NCBI GenBank assembly: GCA_023419605.1
Contig: JAEZXR010000130.1
Coordinates: 215,801-279,800, forward strand
Reading direction: 5' to 3'
Origin: Bacillota bacterium
GTDB taxonomy: Bacteria; Bacillota; Clostridia; Acetivibrionales; JAEZXR01
DNA length: 64,000 nucleotides
Position 1 is the first letter of the stretch; each line of letters opens with the position of its first letter. Made by a program: the position numbers and the translations under genes. Shown here one piece after another: positions 18,901 through 26,168 of the stretch. The notes below the pieces were generated by a model that was not told the origin of the DNA, searched no databases, and saw nothing but the letters and a program-made list of their open reading frames with translations.

Positions 18901-19628
18901 GCAATCTGCTGATTGAAAACGGCCGTATAAGAAATAATCTGGCGGACGGTGTCAACTTCTGCCAGGGGACGAAGAATTCCACAGTGCGTAACTGCAGCGT
19001 GAGAAACAACGGTGACGATGCATTGGCTGTATGGCCGGATAGTACTATGGGTGCACCGATGGGTGTAAACAATACCTTCAGCTACAATACAATTGAGAAC
19101 AACTGGCGTGCAGGCGGTATAGCTTTCTTCGGCGGTTCCGGACACAAGGCACAATACAATTACATCAAGGACTGCTTTATGGGTTCCGGTATCCGGTTGA
19201 ACACTGTATTCCCGGGTTATCATTTTGAGAATAATACAGGAATCACCTGCTCTGATACGACCATAATAAATTCCGGTACCAGCAAGGATTGTTACAACGG
19301 TGAACGCGGCGCCATCGATTTGGAAGCTTCCAATACAAGTATAAAGAATATCACTTTTGAAAACATCGACATCGTCAATTCTCAAAGGGATGCAATACAG
19401 CTCGGATACGGGGGAGGCTTTAGCGGCATCGTATTCAGGAACATAAACATTAACGGAACAGGCAAGGATGCCATCACGACCTCAAGATTCTCGCAGCCGC
19501 ATCTGGGTGAGGCGATTTATACTTATACAGGCAATGGCTCGGCTACCTTTATTAATCTTACTACAAATAATATTGAAGCACCTGAGAAGTATCTGATTAT
19601 GAACGGGTTTAACATTATATTTCAATAA
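15909..19628 (+). CDS. Secreted modular GH87 alpha-1,3-glucanase, second paralogue
   Basis: 1239 residues from ATG 15909, preferred over 15894 because GGAGGTTAATTC precedes it and it opens the signal peptide (cleavage near VYA/A, residue 31). Modules: discoidin (about 36-172), CARDB (175-292), a long Thr-Pro linker (296-322), CARDB (324-441), CARDB (447-556), CARDB (559-673), a CBM6/35-like module (676-834, with YTRYESEDASI), and the GH87 beta-helix (845-1239). The catalytic domain opens VTAYGATPDDGTDDLAAF and carries Asp1013 (LADGVN) and Asp1036/Asp1037 (NNGDDAL), again spaced 23 and 24. It differs clearly in the catalytic part from the first GH87 protein, yet the discoidin and first CARDB modules are strikingly alike. 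Different fine specificity, or endo- versus exo-action, is possible. It ends at a strong terminator. Confidence 0.88.
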   Translation: MRKGFKRCTHLMLVLAIIITQVLVFAPAVYAADTGNLALGKTITANNYTQTYVAANANDGNVNTYWEGAANSYPNILTVDLGSVQSVYKVVLKLNPSWGARTQTLSVLSSTDNSNYTTRAASNTYTFNPSSSNTVTITFTETSARYIRLNFTANSGATGGQVAEFEVYGTASAGTPDLVVTDISWSPANPVAGNAVTFSATIKNQGTGATSAGVINGVSFLVDGTQVSWSDNNTSSIAAGSSITVTANGGPGGSAVWTATAGSHTVTAWVDDVNRISESNESNNQFSKTLTVGGTATPTTTPTPTPTPTPTPTPTPTPTPTPYGLPDLIVTDIITSPASPLTGNTVTFSAVVKNQGTGVTPAGTIIGVSFSVDGTQVSWSDNTTSSLAAGASVTVTANGGPSGSATWTATTGNHTVQAWVDDVNRISESNESNNQYTKSLAVTTSPMPDLIVTDIISSPASPVSGNAVTFSAVVKNQGTAAGTAGIVVFKVDGTQVAAAANSTTSLAAGATLTVTAIGTWSATVGSHSISATVDSSNTTPEGNETNNTYVKDLTVNPQPGIDLVVTDITWSPSYITAGNPVTFSAVIKNQGTLPGAAGIVAFKVDGTQVAASANSTASIAAGSTLTITASSTWAAVGGAHSIGATVDNSNTTAETDETNNSYSVNMTVSSGGRGATMPYTRYESEDASIGGGAILRSAPDFNYALTASEASNQKYVALPSNGSYVEWTIDQGGAGVNMRFTMPDSSDGMGLNGSLDCYVNGAKVSTISLSSYWSWQYFTGDQPQDAPNGGQAAFRFDEVHWKLPTALKSGDKLRIQKTNGDSLEYGVDFVEVEPVPSAIPQPANSLSVTAYGATPDDGTDDLAAFNACVNAAAASGKSVYIPAGKFNLGNMWVIGSISNPISNITITGAGIWYTNIQFTSPNKASGGISFRMASTGTVDFGNMYINSSLRSRYGQEAVYKCFMDNFGTNSRIHDFWEEHFECGFWVGDYAHTPAVPASNLLIENGRIRNNLADGVNFCQGTKNSTVRNCSVRNNGDDALAVWPDSTMGAPMGVNNTFSYNTIENNWRAGGIAFFGGSGHKAQYNYIKDCFMGSGIRLNTVFPGYHFENNTGITCSDTTIINSGTSKDCYNGERGAIDLEASNTSIKNITFENIDIVNSQRDAIQLGYGGGFSGIVFRNININGTGKDAITTSRFSQPHLGEAIYTYTGNGSATFINLTTNNIEAPEKYLIMNGFNIIFQ
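16797..16877 (+). repeat. Pro-Thr linker minisatellite
   Basis: Tandem repeat of an 18-base unit built from ACACCAACACCAACTCCG and variants, encoding a TPTPTP linker between CARDB modules of the second GH87 protein. The equivalent linker in the first GH87 protein (about 8770-8807) is much shorter, so this tract has expanded or contracted by slippage. Confidence 0.85.
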
Positions 19629-19648
19629 TATTCTTGGTGAATAAGCCC

Positions 19649-19685
19649 GGGGAGAAGTTTTGTAACTGAAAACTTCTCCCTTTTT
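19649..19685 (+). terminator. Rho-independent terminator after the second GH87 gene
   Basis: 12-bp stem GGGAGAAGTTTT / AAAACTTCTCCC with a 7-base loop, followed by TTTTT. It ends the glucanase cluster. The stretch from here to 19937 holds nothing else that I recognise. Confidence 0.88.
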
Positions 19686-19937
19686 ATGTGCATGGAGTTT
19701 TTGCAGGACAGTGATAATTTCCTCCTTTGTTGAATGCTTTATGGACGATAACGGGATGCCGCAGCGCCTGATCCGGCTTCATATCAGAAGATGCGATTTT
19801 CGGTTTTGCCTATGAAGCATCGGTTTTATCGAACATATCTATCGAAATTATCAATTTTACTGTGGAATGGCGATGTGATACCCTATCATTAATCAATAGT
19901 GAATACCGCAATTATTAATTCGTGGGGGAGGATTATC

Positions 19938-20609
19938 ATGGAGGACAGGATTAAGGAAATACTTGTGGAGTTAGGGGCGGATCTTTACGGAATAGCCAAT
20001 ATTGAAAGGTTTACAAATGCACCGCCCGGTTTTCATCCAGCGGATATATATGCGGAATGTAAATCGGTTATTGTATTTGCCAAATGTATACCGAAAGGGC
20101 TGGCTTCTGTAAATCCGAGAATTGTGTATACCAAAGCCACGGATGCAAATCTTAATGAGTTGGACCGCATATGCTATTTAGCCGGTTTGAAAATAGAGAA
20201 ATTGGGAGGTCATACTGTTCCTGTGCCGTCAGATTCTCCGTATGAGTATTGGGATCAGGAGAATCTGGAGGGCCGGGGATTGATGTCCCTGCGCCATGCA
20301 GCGCTGCTGGCCGGCATAGGAAGTATGGGCAAGAATACGCTCATTATAAATAAAAAATACGGAAATATGATTAATTTTGGGGCGATTCTGACAAATTTAG
20401 ATTTGAAATCAGATCCTTTTGCAGAAGAAATGTGTATCGATGGCTATAGACTTTGCCTGGAGAACTGTCCGCAAAAGGCACTCAACGGTCAAAGGGCAAA
20501 TCAAAAGCAATGCAGAGAATATACTTACACTAACAATAAAAGAGGCTTTTCAGTCTGTAATTGCAACCAGTGCAGGGTTGTTTGCCCAAGGTCCTTGGGA
20601 GCGGGATAG
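19938..20609 (+). CDS. 4Fe-4S protein, epoxyqueuosine reductase (QueG)-like
   Basis: 223 residues from ATG 19938, chosen over the in-frame ATG at 19899 because GGGGGAGG lies just before it. The body matches the COG1600 group: PHASE-like N-terminal region with SVIVFAKCIPKG, then HAALLAGIGSMGKNTLIINKKYGN, typical of the cobamide-dependent QueG fold. The C-terminal cysteines (CIDGYRLCLENCP, then CNCNQCRVVCP) fit ferredoxin-like cluster binding but are spaced less regularly than in canonical QueG. At 223 residues it is also shorter than QueG (about 300-380). It is therefore better called a QueG-like ferredoxin-domain protein. Function in queuosine synthesis is uncertain. It appears monocistronic. 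Confidence 0.75.
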   Translation: MEDRIKEILVELGADLYGIANIERFTNAPPGFHPADIYAECKSVIVFAKCIPKGLASVNPRIVYTKATDANLNELDRICYLAGLKIEKLGGHTVPVPSDSPYEYWDQENLEGRGLMSLRHAALLAGIGSMGKNTLIINKKYGNMINFGAILTNLDLKSDPFAEEMCIDGYRLCLENCPQKALNGQRANQKQCREYTYTNNKRGFSVCNCNQCRVVCPRSLGAG

Positions 20610-20675
20610 GAACTACTACCAATCATTACGGTTTCAAGCGCATAAATTGATATATAGATATTTTTCAAATAGAAA

Positions 20676-20697
20676 GCGTCCGGTTTGGGCGTTTTTT
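20676..20697 (+). terminator. Weak hairpin terminator after the QueG-like gene
   Basis: GCGTCC-GGTTT-GGGCGT hairpin with G-T pairs followed by TTTTTT. The stem is short, but the T-run is good. Confidence 0.5.
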
Positions 20698-20887
20698 ATT
20701 TGAGGCCTGTTTTATGGTGCTTCGCCGGCAACGGAAAATTTGAAAGATACAAAAACATTTGGAATACTGGGAGATAAAGGAACTGTTACAATGCTTATTT
20801 TACACTCAAATAAGGAAGATACATTTTCGTTCATTATACTTGAAATTATATAAGTATTATGGAATAAATATATAATTTTCCAGATTA

Positions 20888-20937
20888 TTGACCATATTGG
20901 TCGATGGTGATATAATGCTATTGACCAACATGGTCAA
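20888..20937 (+). promoter_or_regulatory. Sigma-A promoter framed by two 17-bp palindromic operators
   Basis: TTGACC (20888-20893), a 17-base spacer and TATAAT (20911-20916) form a near-consensus promoter. The -35 is the left half of TTGACCATATTGGTCGA (20888-20904). A second, perfect palindrome, TTGACCAACATGGTCAA (20921-20937), follows the -10. Both share the TTGACC-N5-GGTC core and lie 33 bp apart, one over the -35 and one over the transcription start, a classic repressor layout. The dyad length suits a TetR-family dimer, but no such gene is adjacent. It should control the PEP-synthase-like gene starting at 21113. Confidence 0.75.
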
Positions 20938-21112
20938 ATGGCCTGGGAGGCAATCGTATCGAAATACGGAAACGAGTTTTGAAGGCAGCTATAAAAAATT
21001 TATATTAGGAGATCTGGAAATGCATTGATTTGGGTAAGGGGCATTGTTCGCATTGGAATTTTGGACGTTGAAAGACTTCCCGGCACAGAAAAAGAGGAAA
21101 GAAGGAATTGAT

Positions 21113-23470
21113 ATGACGGGTACAGTGAAAAGCTTTAAGGAATTGACTCCTGAGTTTCAGACCTTTGCAGGCGGTAAAGGCGGTATGTTAGCCAGAATGT
21201 TTCAAAGAGGGTATCCTGTCCCTGAGGGCTTTGTGATTTTACCGTCAGCCTTTCAATCCGAAGCCTTGGCGGAGGAAGCTTGGAATGAAATAAGAACTAA
21301 TTTGAATGCAATCAGAGGAAAACACAAGGGGGCGTTTTTTGCAGTGAGGTCTTCTGCTTTAAATGAGGACTCCACTTTAGCTTCCTTTGCCGGAGAGTTC
21401 GAAACAGTTCTTAATGTAAAAACGGACGAAGAGGTTCAAAAGGCAATCGATAAAGTGATTCGGTCAAGGCATTTGGAGAGGGTAAAGGTTTACAGCGCTA
21501 TCCAAGGAATGGAGCAAGCTCATCGGATTGCTGTAGTGGTTCAGCTTATGGTTCAGTCCGAGATTTCCGGAGTGCTGTTTACTGCCGATCCTATTACAGG
21601 AAGCCACGAAAATATGATCGGTAACTATGTGTACGGCTTAGGTGAACAGTTGGTATCTGGAGAAGCTAATGCTTACGACTTTACAATTCTTCGTCCAAAA
21701 GGAAAGTACAAAGGACCGGATGATTTTAAGAAATATGCGGGGAAGTTATATAAATTCGCTGCAAAGATGGAAAAGGACTTCGGGGGTCCACAGGATATTG
21801 AATGGGCGATGGCTGAAGGTGAACTGCATATCCTTCAGTCGAGACCCGTAACCACTCTCCGGACTATCAATTTCGATACTTACGAGATAAACGAAAGTCG
21901 GGATGGTGATTTTCTTTGGACCAGCAACAATGTTGGAGAAGCGCTGCCGGATGTGATGACGCCTTTTACATGGAGCCTCATCCGCGAGCTTGACATGGAG
22001 TGTCAAAAAGTTACCGGATACTATATGTGGTCGGGTAACATCTGCGGAAGAGTCTATTCAAATGTGAGCGTGATATTGTCTGTCATGCCCCATTTCGGGG
22101 TGAGTATAAACTATAGCAAAAAGCTCATTGGAGATGTTTTTGGGAATATCCCCAAAAATCTGAAAATACCTATTTATCCTTTTTCAACAATTGAACTTAT
22201 CAAAGACATGAGCGGGAAAAGTAAGAAAAGTATAAAACGTATCCAGGACGCGCAAAAGCATAAAGAGTACTATATCAAGCAAACCCAGCCATGGTGTGAC
22301 GCCATGATTAAACGTATCGGCGAGTCCACTTCCTGCAAACAGCTGCAGGAGTTATGGTGCAATGAAATAAGGCCCTTTGTCTCAAGGCTCTGGAATATAT
22401 GGCTGGGTGGCGCGAGTAGTGTGACCCTTGTTACTCTGCGTAAACGCCTGGCAAAACTTGTTGGAGAAGAGGAAGCAAACCTGCTGCTTTCAAATTTCAG
22501 AGGTGATGGTGCTCTTGAAAGCCTTGGCCCCCTTGTGGGATTGGCAAAAGTCTGTAAGGGTGAAATGAGTCGTGACGAGTATATGTCGCTTTACGGTCAT
22601 CGCAGCCCCCATGAATTTGAAATGTCCATTCCTTATCCCAGTGAGGATGAAGAATATATCGATAAGCAGATTGCAGAATACAGAAAAGCAGGTGTGGATG
22701 TTGAATCACTTTTGAGCAGGCAGCACGAGCAATACACTTTAGCAAGAGAGAGATTCATTAGGCAGTATCCATCAAAGAAAAACTGGTTGGCAAAAAAAGA
22801 AGTAAAAATTAAGCAGAGTGCGCAACTCAGAGAAATTCTGCGTTCCGAATTTATAAAGACCTTCAGGGTCATGCGTATTTTTATGCTTAAGGTAGGCGAA
22901 CTTAAAGGGATCGGTGACGATGTGTTTTTTCTGTACAGCGGTGAGTTGCCGGAATTATTTAAGGGTAATGATGGAATGCTGGCACATATTAACGCGAGAA
23001 AAACAAACTATGAAAAGTATAGAACCCTGCCAACCCTCCCACAATTTATACGAGGCTGGTTCGATCCTTTTGAATGGGTTAAAAATGCCGACAGTCGGCT
23101 TGATTACTATGACCCTGGCGCAGATACCCAGGTAATATATGGAGATTGCGGCACAATTAAAGGCTTTGCGGGTGCAGCAGGAAAAATAGAAGGAAACGTT
23201 CGAGTGATGTCAAGCTTTGAGGAAACTGAGATGTTGCTGCCCGGTGAAATTCTGGTTACCGCTACCACCAATATTGGCTGGACACCGCTTTTCCCAAAAG
23301 CAGCAGCCATTGTTACCGATATAGGAGCACCTCTGTCTCATGCCGCTATAGTGGCGAGGGAGCTTGGTATTCCCGCCGTTGTGGGCTGTGGTAATGCTAC
23401 TGCAAAGCTCAAGACAGGCGATAGAGTTATCGTAGATGGCGGAAAGGGAATTGTACAAATTTTGAATTGA
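21113..23470 (+). CDS. PEP synthase / rifampicin phosphotransferase-like enzyme
   Basis: 785 residues from ATG 21113 (RBS GAAGGAAT; the in-frame ATG at 21044 has no RBS). The N-terminal ATP-grasp-like PEP/pyruvate-binding domain (about 1-260) shows GGKGGMLARM, FFAVRSSALNEDS, SGVLFTADPITGS and GPQDIEWAM...ILQSRPV. A large middle domain (about 280-690) begins GEALPDVMTPFTWSLI, as in rifampicin phosphotransferases. The C-terminal phosphohistidine swivel domain ends in GAPLSHAAIVARELGIPAVVG with the catalytic His. This ATP-middle-His order and the substrate-type middle domain resemble RPH, which inactivates rifamycins by ATP-dependent phosphorylation. True PEP synthase has a different order and a C-terminal PEP-binding barrel, absent here. 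Antibiotic inactivation is therefore possible but unproven. Its own repressor-type promoter suggests inducible expression. Confidence 0.8.
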   Translation: MTGTVKSFKELTPEFQTFAGGKGGMLARMFQRGYPVPEGFVILPSAFQSEALAEEAWNEIRTNLNAIRGKHKGAFFAVRSSALNEDSTLASFAGEFETVLNVKTDEEVQKAIDKVIRSRHLERVKVYSAIQGMEQAHRIAVVVQLMVQSEISGVLFTADPITGSHENMIGNYVYGLGEQLVSGEANAYDFTILRPKGKYKGPDDFKKYAGKLYKFAAKMEKDFGGPQDIEWAMAEGELHILQSRPVTTLRTINFDTYEINESRDGDFLWTSNNVGEALPDVMTPFTWSLIRELDMECQKVTGYYMWSGNICGRVYSNVSVILSVMPHFGVSINYSKKLIGDVFGNIPKNLKIPIYPFSTIELIKDMSGKSKKSIKRIQDAQKHKEYYIKQTQPWCDAMIKRIGESTSCKQLQELWCNEIRPFVSRLWNIWLGGASSVTLVTLRKRLAKLVGEEEANLLLSNFRGDGALESLGPLVGLAKVCKGEMSRDEYMSLYGHRSPHEFEMSIPYPSEDEEYIDKQIAEYRKAGVDVESLLSRQHEQYTLARERFIRQYPSKKNWLAKKEVKIKQSAQLREILRSEFIKTFRVMRIFMLKVGELKGIGDDVFFLYSGELPELFKGNDGMLAHINARKTNYEKYRTLPTLPQFIRGWFDPFEWVKNADSRLDYYDPGADTQVIYGDCGTIKGFAGAAGKIEGNVRVMSSFEETEMLLPGEILVTATTNIGWTPLFPKAAAIVTDIGAPLSHAAIVARELGIPAVVGCGNATAKLKTGDRVIVDGGKGIVQILN

Positions 23471-23575
23471 AAGAAGTGCTATATGGGTACAGCTCGTGTG
23501 GAGTGCGGGATATTTTTGAATACTTTAACGGGAATTGTACATCCATAGGGATTCAAGCTGGCTGCTTCTCCGTTT

Positions 23576-23602
23576 TTGCATCGAAGCAATTTGTGATATA
23601 AT
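23576..23602 (+). promoter_or_regulatory. Candidate promoter of the UvrC/Cho-like gene
   Basis: TATAAT at 23597-23602 with a TTGCAT at 23576-23581 (15-base spacer, short of the optimum). It lies 39 bases before the ATG at 23641. Confidence 0.45.
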
Positions 23603-23640
23603 ACTATTGCTACGAGAACTGAAGTCTAATGGAGTATACT

Positions 23641-24762
23641 ATGGATTTTAAAGAAATGCTTAAGGAAGTTCCGCAAAATCCTGGCATCTACAGGATGATC
23701 GATGTCCAGGGGAATATAATCTATGTCGGTAAGGCGAAAAACCTGAAGAACAGGGTGTCCCAATATTTTAGAAGCCAAAAGGACAGAGCGCCGAAAGTCA
23801 CTGAAATGATAGAGAATATTCATACGTTCAATTATATGGTTACAGATACGGAATTGGATGCATTTGTTGAAGAATGCCGCCTCATTAAGAGGATAAAGCC
23901 CAGATATAACAAATTGATGAAGAGCTCTAGAAAGTATATCTATATAAAAATACCAGCTGAACAATATCCCAAGGTTATGATAGCCAATGAAAAAATTGAT
24001 GACGGTGCACTATATTTTGGCCCGCTTACCAGCCGGCATCGGGTGGAGACTACAGTACAATACCTGAATGATTTCTATCCTATACGTAAATGTACCAGTC
24101 CGGGATTGGTGAAGAGGGTGAGCGGCTGCCTGTTCCAGCAATTGGGGACTTGTGTGGGAGCTTGTACCGGGCAGGTAAGTCCTGAGGAATATAGGTTTCA
24201 TATCGAAAAAATCCGGCAGGTTTTGAATGGGAATGATAAGACGGCGGTTCAGGAACTCTGTGAAAGACTGGATGCAGCTGTTGAGAATCTCAAATTTGAA
24301 AAGGCTGCCCAATTCAGGGAGTATTATTTGGGCTTGCGCCATGTGATTGGAAAGCAGCAATTGGTTCAATCCTCAAGTAAAAATAGGAATATTTTTGCAG
24401 TCGAGTTTATTGATAATGAACGGGCTAAATTATTTCTTATTAAGGGCAACAAGCTTCTTTACAGAGAAGTGTTTACCCTCGTATCGGCAGATCGTATAGA
24501 GTTTATGCAGCATTTAAAACAGATTATCCGGGATACGTTTGTGACTAAGAAAAGCGATATGCGCAGATTGACACAGTATGACATCGATGAAGCCCAAATT
24601 ATCTACTCGTATCTGAAAAGGAATAGAAAGAGCATACTTAGTTTTTGGATACCGTCTACACGATTGAAAAGAGAAGCACCTGAATTGGATGATACGGTTA
24701 TGAAGATTATAAACCGGATTGCTTCCGGAAATCCGTCTGACGATGCCATAATAAAAACCTGA
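23641..24762 (+). CDS. Short UvrC/Cho-like GIY-YIG endonuclease
   Basis: 373 residues from ATG 23641, chosen over 23629 because GGAG lies 6 bases before it. The N-terminal GIY-YIG nuclease domain begins PQNPGIYRMIDVQGNIIYVGKAKNLKNRVSQYF, with the Arg/Glu region LDAFVEECRLIKRIKPRYN. A Cys-containing segment (CTSPGLVKRVSGCLFQQLGTCVGACTG) and a UVR motif (LKFEKAAQFREY, about 215-245) follow. A full UvrC is about 600 residues with RNase H-like and helix-hairpin-helix modules for the 5' incision. Those are missing, so at most the 3' incision could be made, as by E. coli Cho. The C-terminal third is a divergent domain rather than a truncation. It is probably an accessory nucleotide-excision nuclease. 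It appears monocistronic. Confidence 0.85.
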   Translation: MDFKEMLKEVPQNPGIYRMIDVQGNIIYVGKAKNLKNRVSQYFRSQKDRAPKVTEMIENIHTFNYMVTDTELDAFVEECRLIKRIKPRYNKLMKSSRKYIYIKIPAEQYPKVMIANEKIDDGALYFGPLTSRHRVETTVQYLNDFYPIRKCTSPGLVKRVSGCLFQQLGTCVGACTGQVSPEEYRFHIEKIRQVLNGNDKTAVQELCERLDAAVENLKFEKAAQFREYYLGLRHVIGKQQLVQSSSKNRNIFAVEFIDNERAKLFLIKGNKLLYREVFTLVSADRIEFMQHLKQIIRDTFVTKKSDMRRLTQYDIDEAQIIYSYLKRNRKSILSFWIPSTRLKREAPELDDTVMKIINRIASGNPSDDAIIKT

Positions 24763-24769
24763 TATTATT

Positions 24770-24798
24770 TTGACAAAGAATCTGCTTTGTGATATATT
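24770..24798 (+). promoter_or_regulatory. Sigma-A promoter of the thiamine operon
   Basis: TTGACA (24770-24775), exactly 17 bases, then TATATT (24793-24798), placed directly before the TPP riboswitch. Confidence 0.85.
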
Positions 24799-24812
24799 GA
24801 ATTCAATTAAAT

Positions 24813-24905
24813 AATCAGGGGAGCTTGTGTGACAGGCTGAGAGGAAGTAAAAATAGCTTCGACCCTTATACCTGATTTGGATAATGCCAACGTAGGGAAA
24901 TTACA
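24813..24905 (+). ncRNA. TPP riboswitch (THI element)
   Basis: All conserved parts are visible in order: the opening CAGGGGAGC, GGCTGAGAGG (pyrimidine-sensing helix), GACCCTTATACCTGAT, then GGATAATGCCAACGTAGGGAA with the 3' closing bases. It lies between a good promoter and a thiamine-precursor transporter plus thiM, thiE and thiD. Binding of thiamine pyrophosphate should repress the operon. Because the first start codon (24969) lies about 65 bases after the element, control could be by termination or by RBS occlusion; I saw no strong terminator in that space. Confidence 0.96.
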
Positions 24906-24968
24906 TTAATGATTTTAATGGGATATACCGCTTTGGTATGTCCCATATTTATTTTGAGGAGAAAAATT

Positions 24969-26168
24969 ATGTCAAATGAGAAAACATCGGCACTCAGCGG
25001 CGGATTGCTGTGGTTTGGTGCCGCAGTATCCATTGCTGAGATACTGACAGGAGTCCTAATTGCACCGCTTGGTTTTACACAAGGGATTGTGGCAATAATT
25101 TCAGGTCATGTTATAGGGTGTACCTTACTGTATTTTGCGGGGCTTATCGGCGCCAACAGTGGAATGTATGCGATGGAGTCCAGTAGAATTTCCTTTGGCA
25201 GGCAGGGCTCTTATATTTTTTCCGTACTTAACATTCTGCAACTTATCGGATGGACGGCTGTGATGATTATAGGCGCTGCAAAAGCCATGAGCACCCTCTC
25301 CAAATCCGTTATGGGTTTTGAGAGTACCCTTTTCTGGTGTGCTTTTGTGGGTGGCCTAATCATTATTTGGATATCCGTAGGGATGAAAAACCTGGGCAAA
25401 GTAAACATATTTGCTGTAGGAGGACTCTTTGTTCTGACAATTTTATTAAGTACAGTAGTTTTTAAATCATCCTCCGTCAGTACCCATACCGGGCTCATAA
25501 GCTTCGGTATGGCCGTTGAGCTTTCCGTAGCAATGCCCTTATCGTGGCTTCCACTCATATCCGACTATACACGGAATGCCAAAAAACCCAAACTCACTAC
25601 ACTGGTCAGTTCTCTTTCCTATTTTGTCGGAAGCAGCTGGATGTACATCATCGGACTGGGGGCGGCCATTTATGCAGGAAACTCCGATATTGCACAGATT
25701 CTAATGAGTGCGGGGCTTAGTGTTGCAGCCATGATCATTGTGATCATGTCAACGGTCACTACTACCTTTTTGGATGTTTACTCCGCGGGAGCAAGCTTTA
25801 CAAATATAAGTAAAAGAGTAAGTGAAAAGTGGGCGGCCATTATTGTTTGCATTATTGGAATACTGATCGCCATGTTTACACCCATTGAACAGTATCAAAA
25901 CTTTTTATATTTAATCGGCTCCGCTTTTGCTCCAATGACGGCTATTTTATTGACCGACTATTTTATTCTTAAGCGGACAGAGACAAAGCAAACCCTGAAT
26001 ATAACAAATATAATTTTGTGGGTCATCGGCTTTATTATCTACAGGGTATTTTTATCAATTGATACTGTTGCAGGCAGCACGCTGCCCGTGATGGTTATTA
26101 TAAGCTTATTATGCATATTGATGAATGGAGGAAGAAACTTATGTTTGAAAAAATCCTGGAAAATGTAA
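24969..26168 (+). CDS. cytX: CytX-like thiamine-precursor (hydroxymethylpyrimidine) permease
   Basis: 399 residues from ATG 24969 (GAGGAG upstream; the ATG at 24909 has no RBS). It is a nucleobase:cation symporter-1 family membrane protein with about 12 helices; the opening GGLLWFGAAVSIAEILTGVLIAPLG and VMPLSWLPLISDYTR-type segment (here AMPLSWLPLISDYTRNAKKP) are characteristic. CytX members are found under TPP riboswitches beside thiM/thiD and are thought to import hydroxymethylpyrimidine. It is first in the operon and overlaps thiM by 28 bp. Confidence 0.9.
   Translation: MSNEKTSALSGGLLWFGAAVSIAEILTGVLIAPLGFTQGIVAIISGHVIGCTLLYFAGLIGANSGMYAMESSRISFGRQGSYIFSVLNILQLIGWTAVMIIGAAKAMSTLSKSVMGFESTLFWCAFVGGLIIIWISVGMKNLGKVNIFAVGGLFVLTILLSTVVFKSSSVSTHTGLISFGMAVELSVAMPLSWLPLISDYTRNAKKPKLTTLVSSLSYFVGSSWMYIIGLGAAIYAGNSDIAQILMSAGLSVAAMIIVIMSTVTTTFLDVYSAGASFTNISKRVSEKWAAIIVCIIGILIAMFTPIEQYQNFLYLIGSAFAPMTAILLTDYFILKRTETKQTLNITNIILWVIGFIIYRVFLSIDTVAGSTLPVMVIISLLCILMNGGRNLCLKKSWKM

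Noticed and set aside
7861..19628. Alternative reading of the beta-helix enzymes as pectate lyases or GH28
   Set aside because: The DGIN/GDD Asp arrangement with 23-24-residue spacing and the CBM6/35-discoidin layout fit GH87 better; polysaccharide-lyase Ca-binding and Arg residues were not evident.
20419..20703. 94-codon frame overlapping the end of the QueG-like gene
   Set aside because: It overlaps out of frame with a gene that has clear Cys motifs, and has no RBS.
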